DNA of 33,241 nucleotides from Treponema sp. UBA3649 (GCA_002373325.1 DFKI01000154.1:1-33241), one strand, 5' to 3'; counted from the first letter of the stretch, positions 24,310 to 32,867 are shown. Translations and numbers: made by a program. The notes: generated from the letters alone by a model not told the origin.

Positions 24310-24338
24310 TTGACATTCTACGCTATCCCTAGTAGACT
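24310..24338 (+). promoter_or_regulatory. Promoter of nrdDG
   Basis: TTGACA (24310-24315), 17 bases, then TAGACT (24333-24338). The spacer is covered by a weak NrdR box (24320-24335). The expected start near 24345 gives a leader of about 134 bases. Confidence 0.62.
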
Positions 24339-24431
24339 AGTACTTAGTTTACCACTATATCTAGTGGTATGCTTAATGACAAAGACGGCTAATGACGCTA
24401 AAACATGATGCTCTTACGCTATATATAGTGT
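24320..24431 (+). promoter_or_regulatory. NrdR-box array controlling nrdDG
   Basis: Three sites resemble the NrdR palindrome ACACTATATATAGTGT. They are ACGCTATCCCTAGTAG (24320-24335, 10 of 16 matches), CCACTATATCTAGTGG (24352-24367, 13 of 16) and ACGCTATATATAGTGT (24416-24431, 15 of 16). Start-to-start distances are 32 and 64 bases, i.e. about three and six helical turns, which keeps them on the same DNA face. NrdR represses ribonucleotide reductase genes when dATP is plentiful; known targets usually have two boxes about three turns apart. The nrdR gene itself is not in the window. Confidence 0.82.
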
Positions 24432-24478
24432 CTGAGGGCTCAATCTATTATAAAAATACACAAAGGCAGGTTATCGGG

Positions 24479-26659
24479 ATGAAAATCATAAAGCGCAGCG
24501 GAGTTGAAATGCTCTTTGACCGGGAAAAAATCGCGACGGCAATCAGGAAGGCCAATGTTCAGGTGGACGAGAGGGACAGACTCACCGACGCGCAGATTGA
24601 TTCCATTGTGGATGACATTGAGATTCAGTGCCACAAGGAGGGTCATGCGCTCAACGTGGAGGATATCCAGGATTTGGTTGAGACCGGAATCATGGAGCAC
24701 AGGGCATACAAAGTCGCCAAGCTCTACATTACTTACCGGTTCCGTCACCAGCTCATGCGGAAACAGAACACGACAGACCAGCAGATTATGAGCCTGCTTG
24801 AGGAAAACAACGAGGAAGTTAAGCAGGAGAACTCCAACAAAAATCCCACCGTAGTCTCAGTCCAGCGCGATTACATGGCAGGGGAAGTCTCAAAGGACAT
24901 CACACGGCGCTTTTTGCTCGACCCGGCAATCTCCAAAGCTCACGAGGAAGGAATCATCCATTTCCACGACTCGGACTATTTTGCCCAGCACATGCACAAC
25001 TGCGATCTTGTGAATCTTGAGGATATGCTCCAGAACGGAACCGTAATCAGCGGCACAAAGATTGACAGACCTCACTCATTCTCCACGGCATGTAACATAG
25101 CGACCCAAATCATAGCTCAGGTGGCGAGCTGCCAGTACGGCGGACAGAGCATTTCACTTGCACACCTTGCCCCGTTTGTTGACGTAAGCCGAAAGAAGAT
25201 TCAAAAGGACATCCGCGAGACCATGCAGGAAACGGGACTCACCGTGGACGAGCAGCAGTTCAATTTTATGGTTGAGAGAAGGCTCAGAAGCGAAATCACC
25301 AAGGGAGTCCAGACAATCCAGTATCAGGTGATTACATTGATGACCACAAACGGACAGGCTCCTTTCGTAACGGTATTCATGTACTTGAACGAGGCAAAGA
25401 ACGAGCAGGAAAAAGCTGACCTTGCAATCATCATTGAGGAAGTCTTAAAACAACGCTATCAGGGAGTAAAGAACGAGCAGGGAGCATGGGTAACGCCGGC
25501 ATTCCCCAAGTTGATTTATGTCCTTGAGCCTGATAATATAGAAGAAAACTCAAAGTACCGCTATCTCACCGAGCTTGCGGCAAAATGCACGACACGACGC
25601 ATGGTACCGGACTACATCTCCGAAAAGAAGATGCTTGAGATGAAGATTGACGCGAACGGAAACGGAAACTGCTATCCTTGCATGGGATGCCGCTCCTTCC
25701 TCACCACATACATTGACCCGGACACAGGAAAACCCAAGTACTACGGAAGGTTCAATCAGGGGGTGGTCACTCTTAACCTTGTGGACGTGGCTTGCTCATC
25801 GGGCGGCGACGAGGCTAAATTCTGGCAGCTAATGGACGAAAGGCTTGAGCTCTGTCACAGGGCACTGCAAATCAGGCACAAGAGGCTTCTCGGCACAAAA
25901 TCCGACGCGGCTCCAATCCTTTGGCAGAACGGCGCGCTCGCAAGGCTTAAAAAAGGAGAGGTGATTGACAAGCTGCTCTACAACGGATATTCCACAATCT
26001 CGCTCGGATATGCTGGACTTTATGAGTGCACACGATACATGACAGGTGAGTCCCACACATCGGAGGTCGGAAAGCCATTTGCCCTTGAAGTGATGAAGGC
26101 CCTGAACAACGCATGCAAAAAATGGAAGGAAGCAGAGCACATTGACTACTCGGTCTACGGAACACCGCTTGAAAGCACCACATACAAATTTGCGAAGTGT
26201 CTCAAGAGAAGATTCGGAATCATCCCGGGAGTGACTGACAAAAACTACATCACGAACAGCTATCACGTGCATGTAACCGAGCCGATTGACGCATTTACAA
26301 AGCTCAGTTTTGAATCCGAGTTCCAGAGACTTTCCCCCGGAGGAGCCGTTTCCTACGTCGAGGTTCCGAACATGGAGAACAACATCCCTGCCGTTATGGC
26401 ACTTTTGACACATATCTATAACAACATCATGTATGCCGAGCTTAACACAAAGAGTGACTTCTGCCAGAAATGCGGCTACACGGGAGAGATTAAGATTGTG
26501 CATGATGATGACGGAAAGCTCATCTGGGAGTGTCCGAACTGCAAGAACCACGACCAGTCCACGATGAACGTCGCACGCAGGACATGCGGTTACATCGGAA
26601 CACAGTATTGGAATCAGGGCCGCACACAGGAAATCAAAGAAAGGGTCCTGCACTTGTAG
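24479..26659 (+). CDS. nrdD: Anaerobic ribonucleoside-triphosphate reductase (class III)
   Basis: NrdD reduces ribonucleotides to deoxyribonucleotides under strict anaerobiosis with a glycyl radical. An ATP-cone allosteric domain opens the protein (IIKRSGVEMLFDREKIATAI). The central barrel has the family segments HFHDSDYFAQHMHNC and the GQAPFVTVFMYLNE region. A zinc site (CQKCGYTG and WECPNCKN, four Cys) precedes the radical motif RRTCGYIGTQYWNQ, whose Gly carries the radical. I start it at the ATG at 24479 (726 residues) because AAAGGCAGG lies upstream and the ATP-cone begins there; the frame is open back to 24392, but that part overlaps the last NrdR box. nrdG follows 21 bases later. Confidence 0.96.
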   Translation: MKIIKRSGVEMLFDREKIATAIRKANVQVDERDRLTDAQIDSIVDDIEIQCHKEGHALNVEDIQDLVETGIMEHRAYKVAKLYITYRFRHQLMRKQNTTDQQIMSLLEENNEEVKQENSNKNPTVVSVQRDYMAGEVSKDITRRFLLDPAISKAHEEGIIHFHDSDYFAQHMHNCDLVNLEDMLQNGTVISGTKIDRPHSFSTACNIATQIIAQVASCQYGGQSISLAHLAPFVDVSRKKIQKDIRETMQETGLTVDEQQFNFMVERRLRSEITKGVQTIQYQVITLMTTNGQAPFVTVFMYLNEAKNEQEKADLAIIIEEVLKQRYQGVKNEQGAWVTPAFPKLIYVLEPDNIEENSKYRYLTELAAKCTTRRMVPDYISEKKMLEMKIDANGNGNCYPCMGCRSFLTTYIDPDTGKPKYYGRFNQGVVTLNLVDVACSSGGDEAKFWQLMDERLELCHRALQIRHKRLLGTKSDAAPILWQNGALARLKKGEVIDKLLYNGYSTISLGYAGLYECTRYMTGESHTSEVGKPFALEVMKALNNACKKWKEAEHIDYSVYGTPLESTTYKFAKCLKRRFGIIPGVTDKNYITNSYHVHVTEPIDAFTKLSFESEFQRLSPGGAVSYVEVPNMENNIPAVMALLTHIYNNIMYAELNTKSDFCQKCGYTGEIKIVHDDDGKLIWECPNCKNHDQSTMNVARRTCGYIGTQYWNQGRTQEIKERVLHL

Positions 26660-26680
26660 GCTTGAGCGGGAGGGGCTTGA

Positions 26681-27166
26681 GTGTATTACGGAGAAATCAA
26701 AAAGACCGACATTGCTAACGGAGAAGGTGTGCGTGTGTCCCTTTTTGTCTCTGGATGCCGCATTCACTGCCCCGGATGCTTTAACCCGATGACATGGGAT
26801 TTTTGCTACGGAAAACTTTTTACTGAGGAAACCGAAAAGGAAATCCTTGATGCCTTGGGGAAGGATTATATCAGCGGACTTACCGTGCTTGGAGGAGAAC
26901 CCTTTGAGGAGGACAATCAGAGGATTCTCGTTCCGTTTTTGGAAAAAGTACGGAAGACATATCCTGAGAAGAACATCTGGTGCTATACCGGATATGTCTA
27001 TGATGTTGATTTGCTCCCGCCCGACGGTAAAAAACACATTGAGGTGACTGAGAAAATGCTTTCCCTGATTGACGTGCTGATTGACGGTCCCTTCGTCCTT
27101 GCGGAAAAGGATCCCACGCTCGCATTCCGTGGCTCGCGCAACCAGCGTCTTATCCGTTTCAAATAG
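26681..27166 (+). CDS. nrdG: Anaerobic ribonucleotide reductase-activating protein (radical SAM)
   Basis: NrdG uses a [4Fe-4S] cluster and S-adenosylmethionine to create the glycyl radical on NrdD. The cluster motif CRIHCPGC (Cx3CxxC) is near residue 30, inside the typical VSLFVSGCRIHCPGCFN. The glycine-rich GLTVLGGEPFEEDN is the SAM-binding GGEP segment, and NIWCYTGYVYD follows. The 161 residues are the normal length. The start is GTG at 26681 after a strong GGGAGGGG. Only four bases separate its stop from the end of the convergent solute-binding gene, with no obvious terminator between them. Confidence 0.95.
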   Translation: MYYGEIKKTDIANGEGVRVSLFVSGCRIHCPGCFNPMTWDFCYGKLFTEETEKEILDALGKDYISGLTVLGGEPFEEDNQRILVPFLEKVRKTYPEKNIWCYTGYVYDVDLLPPDGKKHIEVTEKMLSLIDVLIDGPFVLAEKDPTLAFRGSRNQRLIRFK

Positions 27167-27170
27167 ATTT

Positions 27171-28484
27171 TCAGAACATCAGGTTAAAATATTTGTCGGT
27201 AACGAGAGTCTCAAATTTCGACCATGCCTCGTCCTCCGAGCAAGCACCGTCAAAATAATCACTCATGGCATCCTTGAGAATATCCGCCAAATCCTCGTCA
27301 TAAACTGAGACCGTGCCTTTTTCAAAAGACTTCGCCACATCGACCATAATCGGCAGGGGATTCTGTCCTCCAAGAAAATCATTTTTATAGGAAGACTGTG
27401 CGAGATTTGACATGACGCCCTCATTGTTCACGAAAGCGCCTGTTTCCCCGGCAATTTTTGTCATCACATCAGTGTCGCTTGTCATTTTACGAAGGATGTC
27501 CTTCACGAGTTCCTGATTGTCGGTTCCGGTCGCTGCACAAATCCATGAGCCTCCGCTTGCATAGCTCTGTGGTCCCGCGATAAATCCCCAGTCGCCTTTT
27601 GAGCCGGATTCCTTTTGCGCGAGAGTTTCGAAAAGACGGGATGAGCCGAAATAGCACATGACTTTTCCTGATTCGCCCTTTCCGATATATCCTTTTTGGG
27701 CGTATGTCTTTGTCCTTTTCACCCAGTCTTTGATTGCGGGAGCGACGCTTACTGTTCCGTTCACGACCCAGGGTTCCTTTACACTTGCGGCGAAAACATC
27801 ACAGGAAGAGTTGTAATCCGGGAGCATAAAAAATCCCTTTGACTTTGCTTCGGATGCGGCACCGCTGAATTTTTCCCAGTCCGAAAGTTTTTCCTGCACC
27901 TCATCTGGGGAATCTGTTCCGAGCACTTCCTTCGCAATGGAGCGACGGTAAATCAGTCCGGATGGATTTGCCTGCCATGAGAGAGCCTTGAGCTCACCGT
28001 CAAAATTTGTCGCCACATCCTTTGTGTACTTGAACTGATTCGAAAGGTCGGAGTCACTGAATCCCAGGTTTTTCCGCACGTCCAGGGCATAGGAAGAATC
28101 CGTGAATTTCAGCGCGTATCCCTCCTGAATCAAAAAGATGTCCACCTTTTCGTCGTCGGATGCCTCGTACTGATTGTCAAGCGCCTCGTAAAGTTTGTCC
28201 TGATATGCTCCGTCCTGATCCGGGACAATGACCCAGTTGACTTTTACTCCGTTGATGCTGTCGTCCCCCGTGTTGTAACCAGGATAGAATTTAGAGAGGC
28301 ATGTCTTGAACTCGCTGTCCCATGAGTAGATATTGAGGACCTTTCCCTCTCCACCGGCAGATTTTCCCTCCGATTTTTCCGATGCCGAAGCCGGATTTGA
28401 GCTTTCCCCAGTTTTTTTACATCCGCAAATCATGCAGGAAGCGACAAGAGCAAGTGCCGTTCCCGCCAAAAAGATTTTTTTCAT
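27171..28484 (-). CDS. Sugar-type ABC solute-binding lipoprotein (family 1)
   Basis: The protein begins with a lipoprotein signal (MKKIFLAGTALALVASC, with a second possible lipobox ending at ICGC), then a Ser/Gly/Glu-rich linker. The 437 residues fit carbohydrate-binding proteins of the MalE-like family 1: VLNIYSWDSEFKTCL at the start of the mature domain, DVFAASVKEPWVVNGTVSVA in the middle, and WSKFETLVTDKYF at the end. It stands alone: no permease gene lies beside it, so its partners must be elsewhere, or it is shared. GGAGG lies 8 bases before the ATG. The substrate cannot be told from the sequence. Confidence 0.85.
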   Translation of the reverse strand: MKKIFLAGTALALVASCMICGCKKTGESSNPASASEKSEGKSAGGEGKVLNIYSWDSEFKTCLSKFYPGYNTGDDSINGVKVNWVIVPDQDGAYQDKLYEALDNQYEASDDEKVDIFLIQEGYALKFTDSSYALDVRKNLGFSDSDLSNQFKYTKDVATNFDGELKALSWQANPSGLIYRRSIAKEVLGTDSPDEVQEKLSDWEKFSGAASEAKSKGFFMLPDYNSSCDVFAASVKEPWVVNGTVSVAPAIKDWVKRTKTYAQKGYIGKGESGKVMCYFGSSRLFETLAQKESGSKGDWGFIAGPQSYASGGSWICAATGTDNQELVKDILRKMTSDTDVMTKIAGETGAFVNNEGVMSNLAQSSYKNDFLGGQNPLPIMVDVAKSFEKGTVSVYDEDLADILKDAMSDYFDGACSEDEAWSKFETLVTDKYFNLMF

Positions 28485-28528
28485 ACATCAGCCTCCTATC
28501 GAAAATGTGTTAAGTTATTTACTTTAAT

Positions 28529-28556
28529 TTTATACCTATTTTTTAAGGGAAGTCAA
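28529..28556 (-). promoter_or_regulatory. Promoter of the solute-binding lipoprotein gene
   Basis: On the minus strand TTGACT (28551-28556), 16 bases, then TATAAA (28529-28534) in a very AT-rich setting. The expected leader is about 40 bases. Confidence 0.6.
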
Positions 28557-28721
28557 GTAATTTTTCGTAAATATAACGTAATTTTTAGCTGATTTTTTCT
28601 GGTCCGAATGTCAGCTTTCCCTGAACTTCAATTTTTTATCCCGTATGCCGATAATCGCAAGAGATAATTAAAATCTAAAGATTTAATCTACCGCTTACAT
28701 GATGAGATTGGGAGGGACTGC

Positions 28722-29312
28722 ATGACAGGATTTTTTAAGGGGAACAGAAAATTCATTTTGCGTTTTTTATTTTTGGTTCTAATCTTTGCTGTAATTTGTG
28801 CTGTTCCTTTGGCTGCTGCTCCCAGGGTCTCAAATCAAAGGCAAAAACTGATTGATTACGGTCTCACCCTGCAGGGCATCCGGTACCGTTATGGAGGAAA
28901 AAAGCCTGAGACTGGATTTGACTGCAGCGGATTTGTCGCATACGTGGCAAGAGAGTCGCTCGGCATAAACATTTCGGCAAGCGCGGCACAGATGTATGAA
29001 AAAATTGAGCACATTGAGGAAAGCGACAGGGAACCCGGCGACCTGATTTTTTTCTGTGTGGGATCCAGAATCACCCATGTTGGAATTTACCTGGGACTTT
29101 ACAGCGGAGAAGGAAAACTTAACGGAGAGCGGATTTTTCTCCATGCGGCAAGTGACGGCTCAAGGACGGGCGTGATAGTTTCTTCCATCAACGAGCGGTA
29201 TTGGAAAAATCACTTCAAGGGATACGGACGGATTTTACCGGCAACAGAACTTCCTTCCTCCGATGATTCTGAAAAAATCATGGAGTACTCGGATGAGACC
29301 AAGAGGGAGTGA
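28722..29312 (+). CDS. NlpC/P60 family cell-wall hydrolase
   Basis: NlpC/P60 enzymes are cysteine peptidases that cut D-gamma-Glu-diaminopimelate links in peptidoglycan. The N-terminus has a signal peptide or anchor (FILRFLFLVLIFAVICAVPLAAA). The domain starts at GIRYRYGGKKPETGFDCSGFV with catalytic Cys68, followed by His119 in ITHVGIYLG and a third polar residue, His141, in FLHAASDG. The total of 196 residues means essentially only the catalytic domain, without SH3 or LysM parts. GGGAGGG lies about 7 bases before the ATG. It is transcribed away from the solute-binding gene. Role in growth or turnover is not decided. Confidence 0.92.
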   Translation: MTGFFKGNRKFILRFLFLVLIFAVICAVPLAAAPRVSNQRQKLIDYGLTLQGIRYRYGGKKPETGFDCSGFVAYVARESLGINISASAAQMYEKIEHIEESDREPGDLIFFCVGSRITHVGIYLGLYSGEGKLNGERIFLHAASDGSRTGVIVSSINERYWKNHFKGYGRILPATELPSSDDSEKIMEYSDETKRE

Positions 29313-29355
29313 TTTCCCGGTGTAACCATTTTGCGGCAGGATTGTTAAAATCAGT

Positions 29356-30099
29356 ATGAAACACACAGGAAAATATTTTTACGCAGTCATATATCTCATT
29401 GCGCTTTTGGGATTCGCAGGATGTTCAAGCAAACTCTCCGTTACGGCAAAGGCAGACCGAAGTACTGACGTGAGTTTTCAGACGGCGATGGGACCGGTTC
29501 TTTCCACGACAATCCGCTCGATTGCATCCGGCATGGGAAGCAATTATGTGAACTCAAAGAACGGACAGGGGCTTTTTGATACTGAGACCATTCAGGAGGC
29601 TTTCAACGACAGCGATTTTACCGGCGTTAAGGTTGCGACCCCGACACAGAACTCCCTTTCCATTTCGGCATCTCTTCCCCACGCGGACCATCAGACCCAT
29701 GCCACAGGAACACTCCGCGCGGCTGATTTCATAACCTGCTCCGACAAAGTGCTTGTGCTCACGATTTCACCTGAGAATCTGAGGACCATGGCAGAAGGAC
29801 TTCCCGTGTCCACAAAAGGTTATTTGGATTTGTTCATGGCACCTGTTTTTACGGGCGAAAAGATGAAGCGAAGTGAATACCGCTCTCTGATTGCGACGGT
29901 TTACGGAGAGAACATTGCGAAGGAGCTTGAGTCCTCCAACATAGACGTGGACTTGCTTCCTCCCAGGGGAAAGAGCATAAAAAAAGCCGCCGTTCCAAAA
30001 TCAGGCTCAAAAGTGACGGGTGCAAAAGCGACGTTCAGCATCCCCCTCCTTGATTTCCTCACCATGAGCACTGCCGAGACCTACAGCATAGAGTGGTGA
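29356..30099 (+). CDS. Lipoprotein of unknown function
   Basis: The signal peptide ends in a lipobox (LIALLGFAGCSS, Cys23), so the 247-residue product is probably lipid-anchored. The mature part shows no known domain. It has motifs such as TTIRSIASGMGSNYVNSKNG and KVLVLTISPENLRTMAEGLP, a Ser/Thr-rich middle and a Lys-rich stretch (KSIKKAAVPKSGSK) near the end. It follows the NlpC/P60 gene by 43 bases in the same direction, so they may share a transcript. A TAAAAT four bases before the ATG could be a -10 element, but no -35 fits. I do not recognise the family. Confidence 0.72.
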   Translation: MKHTGKYFYAVIYLIALLGFAGCSSKLSVTAKADRSTDVSFQTAMGPVLSTTIRSIASGMGSNYVNSKNGQGLFDTETIQEAFNDSDFTGVKVATPTQNSLSISASLPHADHQTHATGTLRAADFITCSDKVLVLTISPENLRTMAEGLPVSTKGYLDLFMAPVFTGEKMKRSEYRSLIATVYGENIAKELESSNIDVDLLPPRGKSIKKAAVPKSGSKVTGAKATFSIPLLDFLTMSTAETYSIEW

Positions 30100-30120
30100 A
30101 ACCATTTTCCTGGAACCACC

Positions 30121-30339
30121 TCAATAATGGGGCGGCTTTCTGTTCGGCACGTCTCCTTCCATAAGCTCGGACAAATCCCGGACTTTCTGAGCGAGAAGCT
30201 GATTTTCCTTTCTGAGCACTTCAATCGTCTGCGTGTGCTCCACGGAAACTTCCTGCAGCTGGCCCACAAAATCTTCCATATAGGCAAGCTTTGTCTCCAG
30301 AACGATGATTTTTTCCTCTGTCTCTGCGTCCATAATCAT
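30121..30339 (-). CDS. slyX: SlyX family protein
   Basis: This 72-residue protein matches SlyX: a short acidic coiled coil (EEKIIVLETKLAYMEDFVGQ... IEVLRKENQLLAQKVRDL) ending in the hallmark PPHY C-terminus. SlyX has no established function. It is best known from Proteobacteria, so its presence in a spirochaete is worth noting. Its ATG overlaps the stop of the beta-CASP hydrolase gene (ATGA), so translation is coupled. An internal ATG at 30333 is also possible. The stop lies 21 bases from the convergent lipoprotein gene. Confidence 0.82.
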   Translation of the reverse strand: MIMDAETEEKIIVLETKLAYMEDFVGQLQEVSVEHTQTIEVLRKENQLLAQKVRDLSELMEGDVPNRKPPHY

Positions 30340-31889
30340 TCCAGCCCGTAAGTCTTTCCGTACTCAATGATTTCCACGTTCGGGAAACCGTTTTCCTTGA
30401 GGTGATTCTGGAAGTATTCCTGCGACTCTTTTTCACCGTGCACGAGGAAAATCTTCTTGAGCCTGCTCGTGTCAATCGCGTTGAGCCATGAGGTCATCTC
30501 GCGGTAGTCTGCGTGTGCGGAGAATGCGTTGATTTTTTCCACCGCCGCCTTGACCTTGTACCAGTCACCAAGGATGTGCACTTCGGGCTCCTTTTCCAAA
30601 ATCTTCCGTCCCAGGGTATTTTCTGACATATAGCCCACAATCAAAATGATGTTGCGTGGGTCGCTGATTCCGTTCGCAAGGTGATAGAGGACTCGTCCCG
30701 CCTCGCACATTCCGTCCGCGCTGATTATAATCATGGGGCCCTGCTTTTTGTTCAGCTCCTTTGACTCATCCACGCTCTGTACGAAGGTCAGCTCGTTGAA
30801 ACCGAAGGGATTCTTGTGGTTCTGAAGGAAGGTCTCGGTGGTCTGCTCGTCGTAGCACTCGGGATGCAGCTGGAAGATTCCCGTCGCGTTCACGGCCATC
30901 GGACTGTCCACGTAGATTGGGATTTTGGGGATGCGCTTTTTGTCCACAAGCAGATGGAGGTAGTAGACAAGCTCCTGGGCACGCTCGATGGCGAATGACG
31001 GAATGATGATTTTTCCCCTGTTTGCGACCGCCCTTTTCACCACCTTCTCCAAATCATCCATCGCCGTGTCGGGATCCTCATGCAGGCGGTTTCCGTATGT
31101 GCTTTCCAAGAAAATGTAGTCGGGGGCAGGAACGTCCGTAGCAGGGTCCCTGATAATCGGTTTTCCGACGCGTCCCAAGTCTCCGGTAAAGAGAATCCTG
31201 AGCTCATCGGAAGGAGCACCCCTGAGAGCTGACTCACCCGCCGCGGGCTGGACTGGTTTTTCAATCTTTCCGCGACCGAAAAGTCTGTGCCACAATCTGC
31301 GTCCGCTTCCCATGCCGGAACTCTCGGATTTTCCCGTAAGAGGATTTTTTCTCTGCCCCGTAATTGTCAGGTATGCGAGGGAGCTTCCCAAAATGTGACC
31401 CGCGTCAAAAAACTCAAGCTGCACGTCGGGAGAGATGAACATCTTCCTGTTGTAGCCAAGAGACACAATCTGGTTGGCTGCCCTCACGCAGTCCTCCTCT
31501 GTGAAAAGCGGCTTCCAGTTGAATTTCTCGCCTTTTTTACGGGCCTGTTTCGCAAGGAATTCCGCGTCCCGTGCCTGAATCCTGGCTGAGTCCATCATCA
31601 CGATGTTCGCAAGGTCCCTTGTCGCAGGCGTGGCATAGATGTTTCCACGGTATCCGTTTTTCATAAGAACCGGAAGAAGTCCGCAGTGGTCGTAATGGGC
31701 ATGGGTCAGAATCACCGACTCAATCTTGTCCGCCGCAAAGTCAAAGTCCCGGTTTTTTTGGTCGGCAACGGCACGCTTTCCCTGGAACGCACCGCAGTCA
31801 ATCATAAAACTCCGTCCGTCAATCTCTATAATATGCTTGCTGCCTGTCACTTCCTGTGCGGCTCCCAATGAATAACACGTTACGCTCAT
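30336..31889 (-). CDS. MBL-fold beta-CASP hydrolase, likely ribonuclease
   Basis: The protein joins a metallo-beta-lactamase domain, a beta-CASP domain and a C-terminal RNA-specificity motif, as in CPSF73-like and other bacterial beta-CASP RNases. Zinc motifs are complete: LTHAHYDHCGLLP (HxHxDH), AGHILGSS, FTGDLGR; beta-CASP motifs follow: ESTYGNRLHED, IPSFAIERAQELVYYL, IISADGMCEAGRVLYHL and SAHADYREM. Length 517. An extra segment of roughly 40 residues rich in Gly, Ser and Arg (around GSGRRLWHRLFGRGKIEKPV) lies between ITGQRKN and LRILFTGDLGR. GAGGTG lies 5-6 bases before the ATG. It is coupled to slyX downstream. RNA as substrate is inferred from the family. Confidence 0.92.
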   Translation of the reverse strand: MSVTCYSLGAAQEVTGSKHIIEIDGRSFMIDCGAFQGKRAVADQKNRDFDFAADKIESVILTHAHYDHCGLLPVLMKNGYRGNIYATPATRDLANIVMMDSARIQARDAEFLAKQARKKGEKFNWKPLFTEEDCVRAANQIVSLGYNRKMFISPDVQLEFFDAGHILGSSLAYLTITGQRKNPLTGKSESSGMGSGRRLWHRLFGRGKIEKPVQPAAGESALRGAPSDELRILFTGDLGRVGKPIIRDPATDVPAPDYIFLESTYGNRLHEDPDTAMDDLEKVVKRAVANRGKIIIPSFAIERAQELVYYLHLLVDKKRIPKIPIYVDSPMAVNATGIFQLHPECYDEQTTETFLQNHKNPFGFNELTFVQSVDESKELNKKQGPMIIISADGMCEAGRVLYHLANGISDPRNIILIVGYMSENTLGRKILEKEPEVHILGDWYKVKAAVEKINAFSAHADYREMTSWLNAIDTSRLKKIFLVHGEKESQEYFQNHLKENGFPNVEIIEYGKTYGLE

Positions 31890-31941
31890 ACGACACCTCT
31901 CTATGTAATTCCGTTTTAATCAAAAATTTCTCTCTTCTTCC

Positions 31942-31970
31942 ATTATAAATCATAATCCGGGATTAGACAA
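31942..31970 (-). promoter_or_regulatory. Promoter of the beta-CASP-slyX unit
   Basis: On the minus strand TTGTCT (31965-31970), 17 bases, then a perfect TATAAT (31942-31947). Expected start near 31935, about 46 bases before the ATG. Confidence 0.65.
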
Positions 31971-31999
31971 ATTTTTTTATTCACGGCGGGAAAAAAAAC

Positions 32000-32028
32000 A
32001 GCATGAGAAATCAGCATGAGAAATCAGC
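32000..32028 (+). repeat. Short tandem repeat
   Basis: AGCATGAGAAATC occurs twice in a row (32000-32012, 32013-32025) with a partial third start. It lies between two divergent promoters. Confidence 0.6.
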
Positions 32029-32068
32029 GTGTGTAATTGGTGTGATAGATTTCAGAAAAGTTTATGAA

Positions 32069-32097
32069 TGGACAGGTCTGAAAATTCATGTTATTAT
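32069..32097 (+). promoter_or_regulatory. Promoter of the PLD-zinc-ribbon gene
   Basis: TGGACA (32069-32074), 17 bases, then TATTAT (32092-32097). The expected start near 32104 leaves a leader of about 38 bases containing GGAAAGGAG. Confidence 0.55.
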
Positions 32098-32141
32098 AAA
32101 GTTGTTGCCTGTGCAAATCTGAGAGGGAAAGGAGCTGTATT

Positions 32142-32849
32142 GTGGAATTTCTTACGACAAAAGGCATAGCGGCTGGCATTGAGAAGATAATCCTGAATGC
32201 AAAAGAATATATAGTCATTATCAGTCCATACGTGAAAGTGGACAAAACATACATCGACCGTCTTCGTGATGCTGATCGTAAAGGCATTTTCATACTGATT
32301 GTGTTTGGAAAAAAGGAAATGCGGGATTTTGAAAAGGACAAGTTCCGGGATTTTCGTAATCTTGAGGTCTTTTTCCTTGAGAATCTTCATGCAAAGTGCT
32401 ACATGAACGAAAGCACGGCCATCATAACGTCAATGAACCTTTACGGATATTCTGAAGAGCATAACCGCGAAATGGGAATTGAAATCCTCAACGATGATAA
32501 TGTCAATTTGTTTGAGGACATATTGTGGGAAATTGATTCGATAAAAAGAGCTGCGGAGCGATGGACTTTTTCCCAGGATAACGGCCGTAAAAGCTTTTTC
32601 AGTTTTGACGAGGAGTCTGATAGACTAGCGGATGAGTGGCCTGATTTTGGTTACTGCATAAGATGCGGAGAAAAAATCAATTTTAGCCCTTATTATCCTT
32701 TGTGCGATGAATGCTATCAGGTTTGGTCCCGGTATGAGAACATTGATTATCAGGAAAATTACTGTCACAGGTGCGGTCGTAAAGTCTGGGGAAGCCGTGA
32801 GCGCCAAGTTGATTACGCCCACCCGCTTTGCATCGACTGTGAGGATTGA
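32142..32849 (+). CDS. Phospholipase D-like protein with two zinc ribbons
   Basis: The N-terminal 130 residues form one PLD-like domain: YIVIISPYVKVDKTYIDRL and then a catalytic HKD variant, LHAKCYMNESTAIITSMNLY, where Glu replaces the usual Asp and Ser-Met-Asn replaces Gly-Ser-x-Asn. With a single HKD per chain the enzyme should work as a dimer. The C-terminal 70 residues hold eight cysteines in four CxxC pairs (CIRCG, CDEC, CHRCG, CIDC), i.e. two zinc ribbons, suggesting binding to DNA, RNA or protein. Length 235. The start is GTG at 32142 after GGAAAGGAG. Nuclease is more likely than lipase, but the substrate is unknown. Confidence 0.85.
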   Translation: MEFLTTKGIAAGIEKIILNAKEYIVIISPYVKVDKTYIDRLRDADRKGIFILIVFGKKEMRDFEKDKFRDFRNLEVFFLENLHAKCYMNESTAIITSMNLYGYSEEHNREMGIEILNDDNVNLFEDILWEIDSIKRAAERWTFSQDNGRKSFFSFDEESDRLADEWPDFGYCIRCGEKINFSPYYPLCDECYQVWSRYENIDYQENYCHRCGRKVWGSRERQVDYAHPLCIDCED

Positions 32850-32867
32850 CGGGCTTGTAAAATGATG

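Noticed and set aside
25829..27037. 402-codon open frame on the minus strand
   Set aside because: It lies antisense to the end of nrdD and most of nrdG, which are both certain; its translation is Cys/Val-rich without a known domain. It is a shadow frame.
30100..30120. Terminator between the lipoprotein gene and slyX
   Set aside because: Only a 4-bp TGGT/ACCA stem with four T residues; too weak to call.
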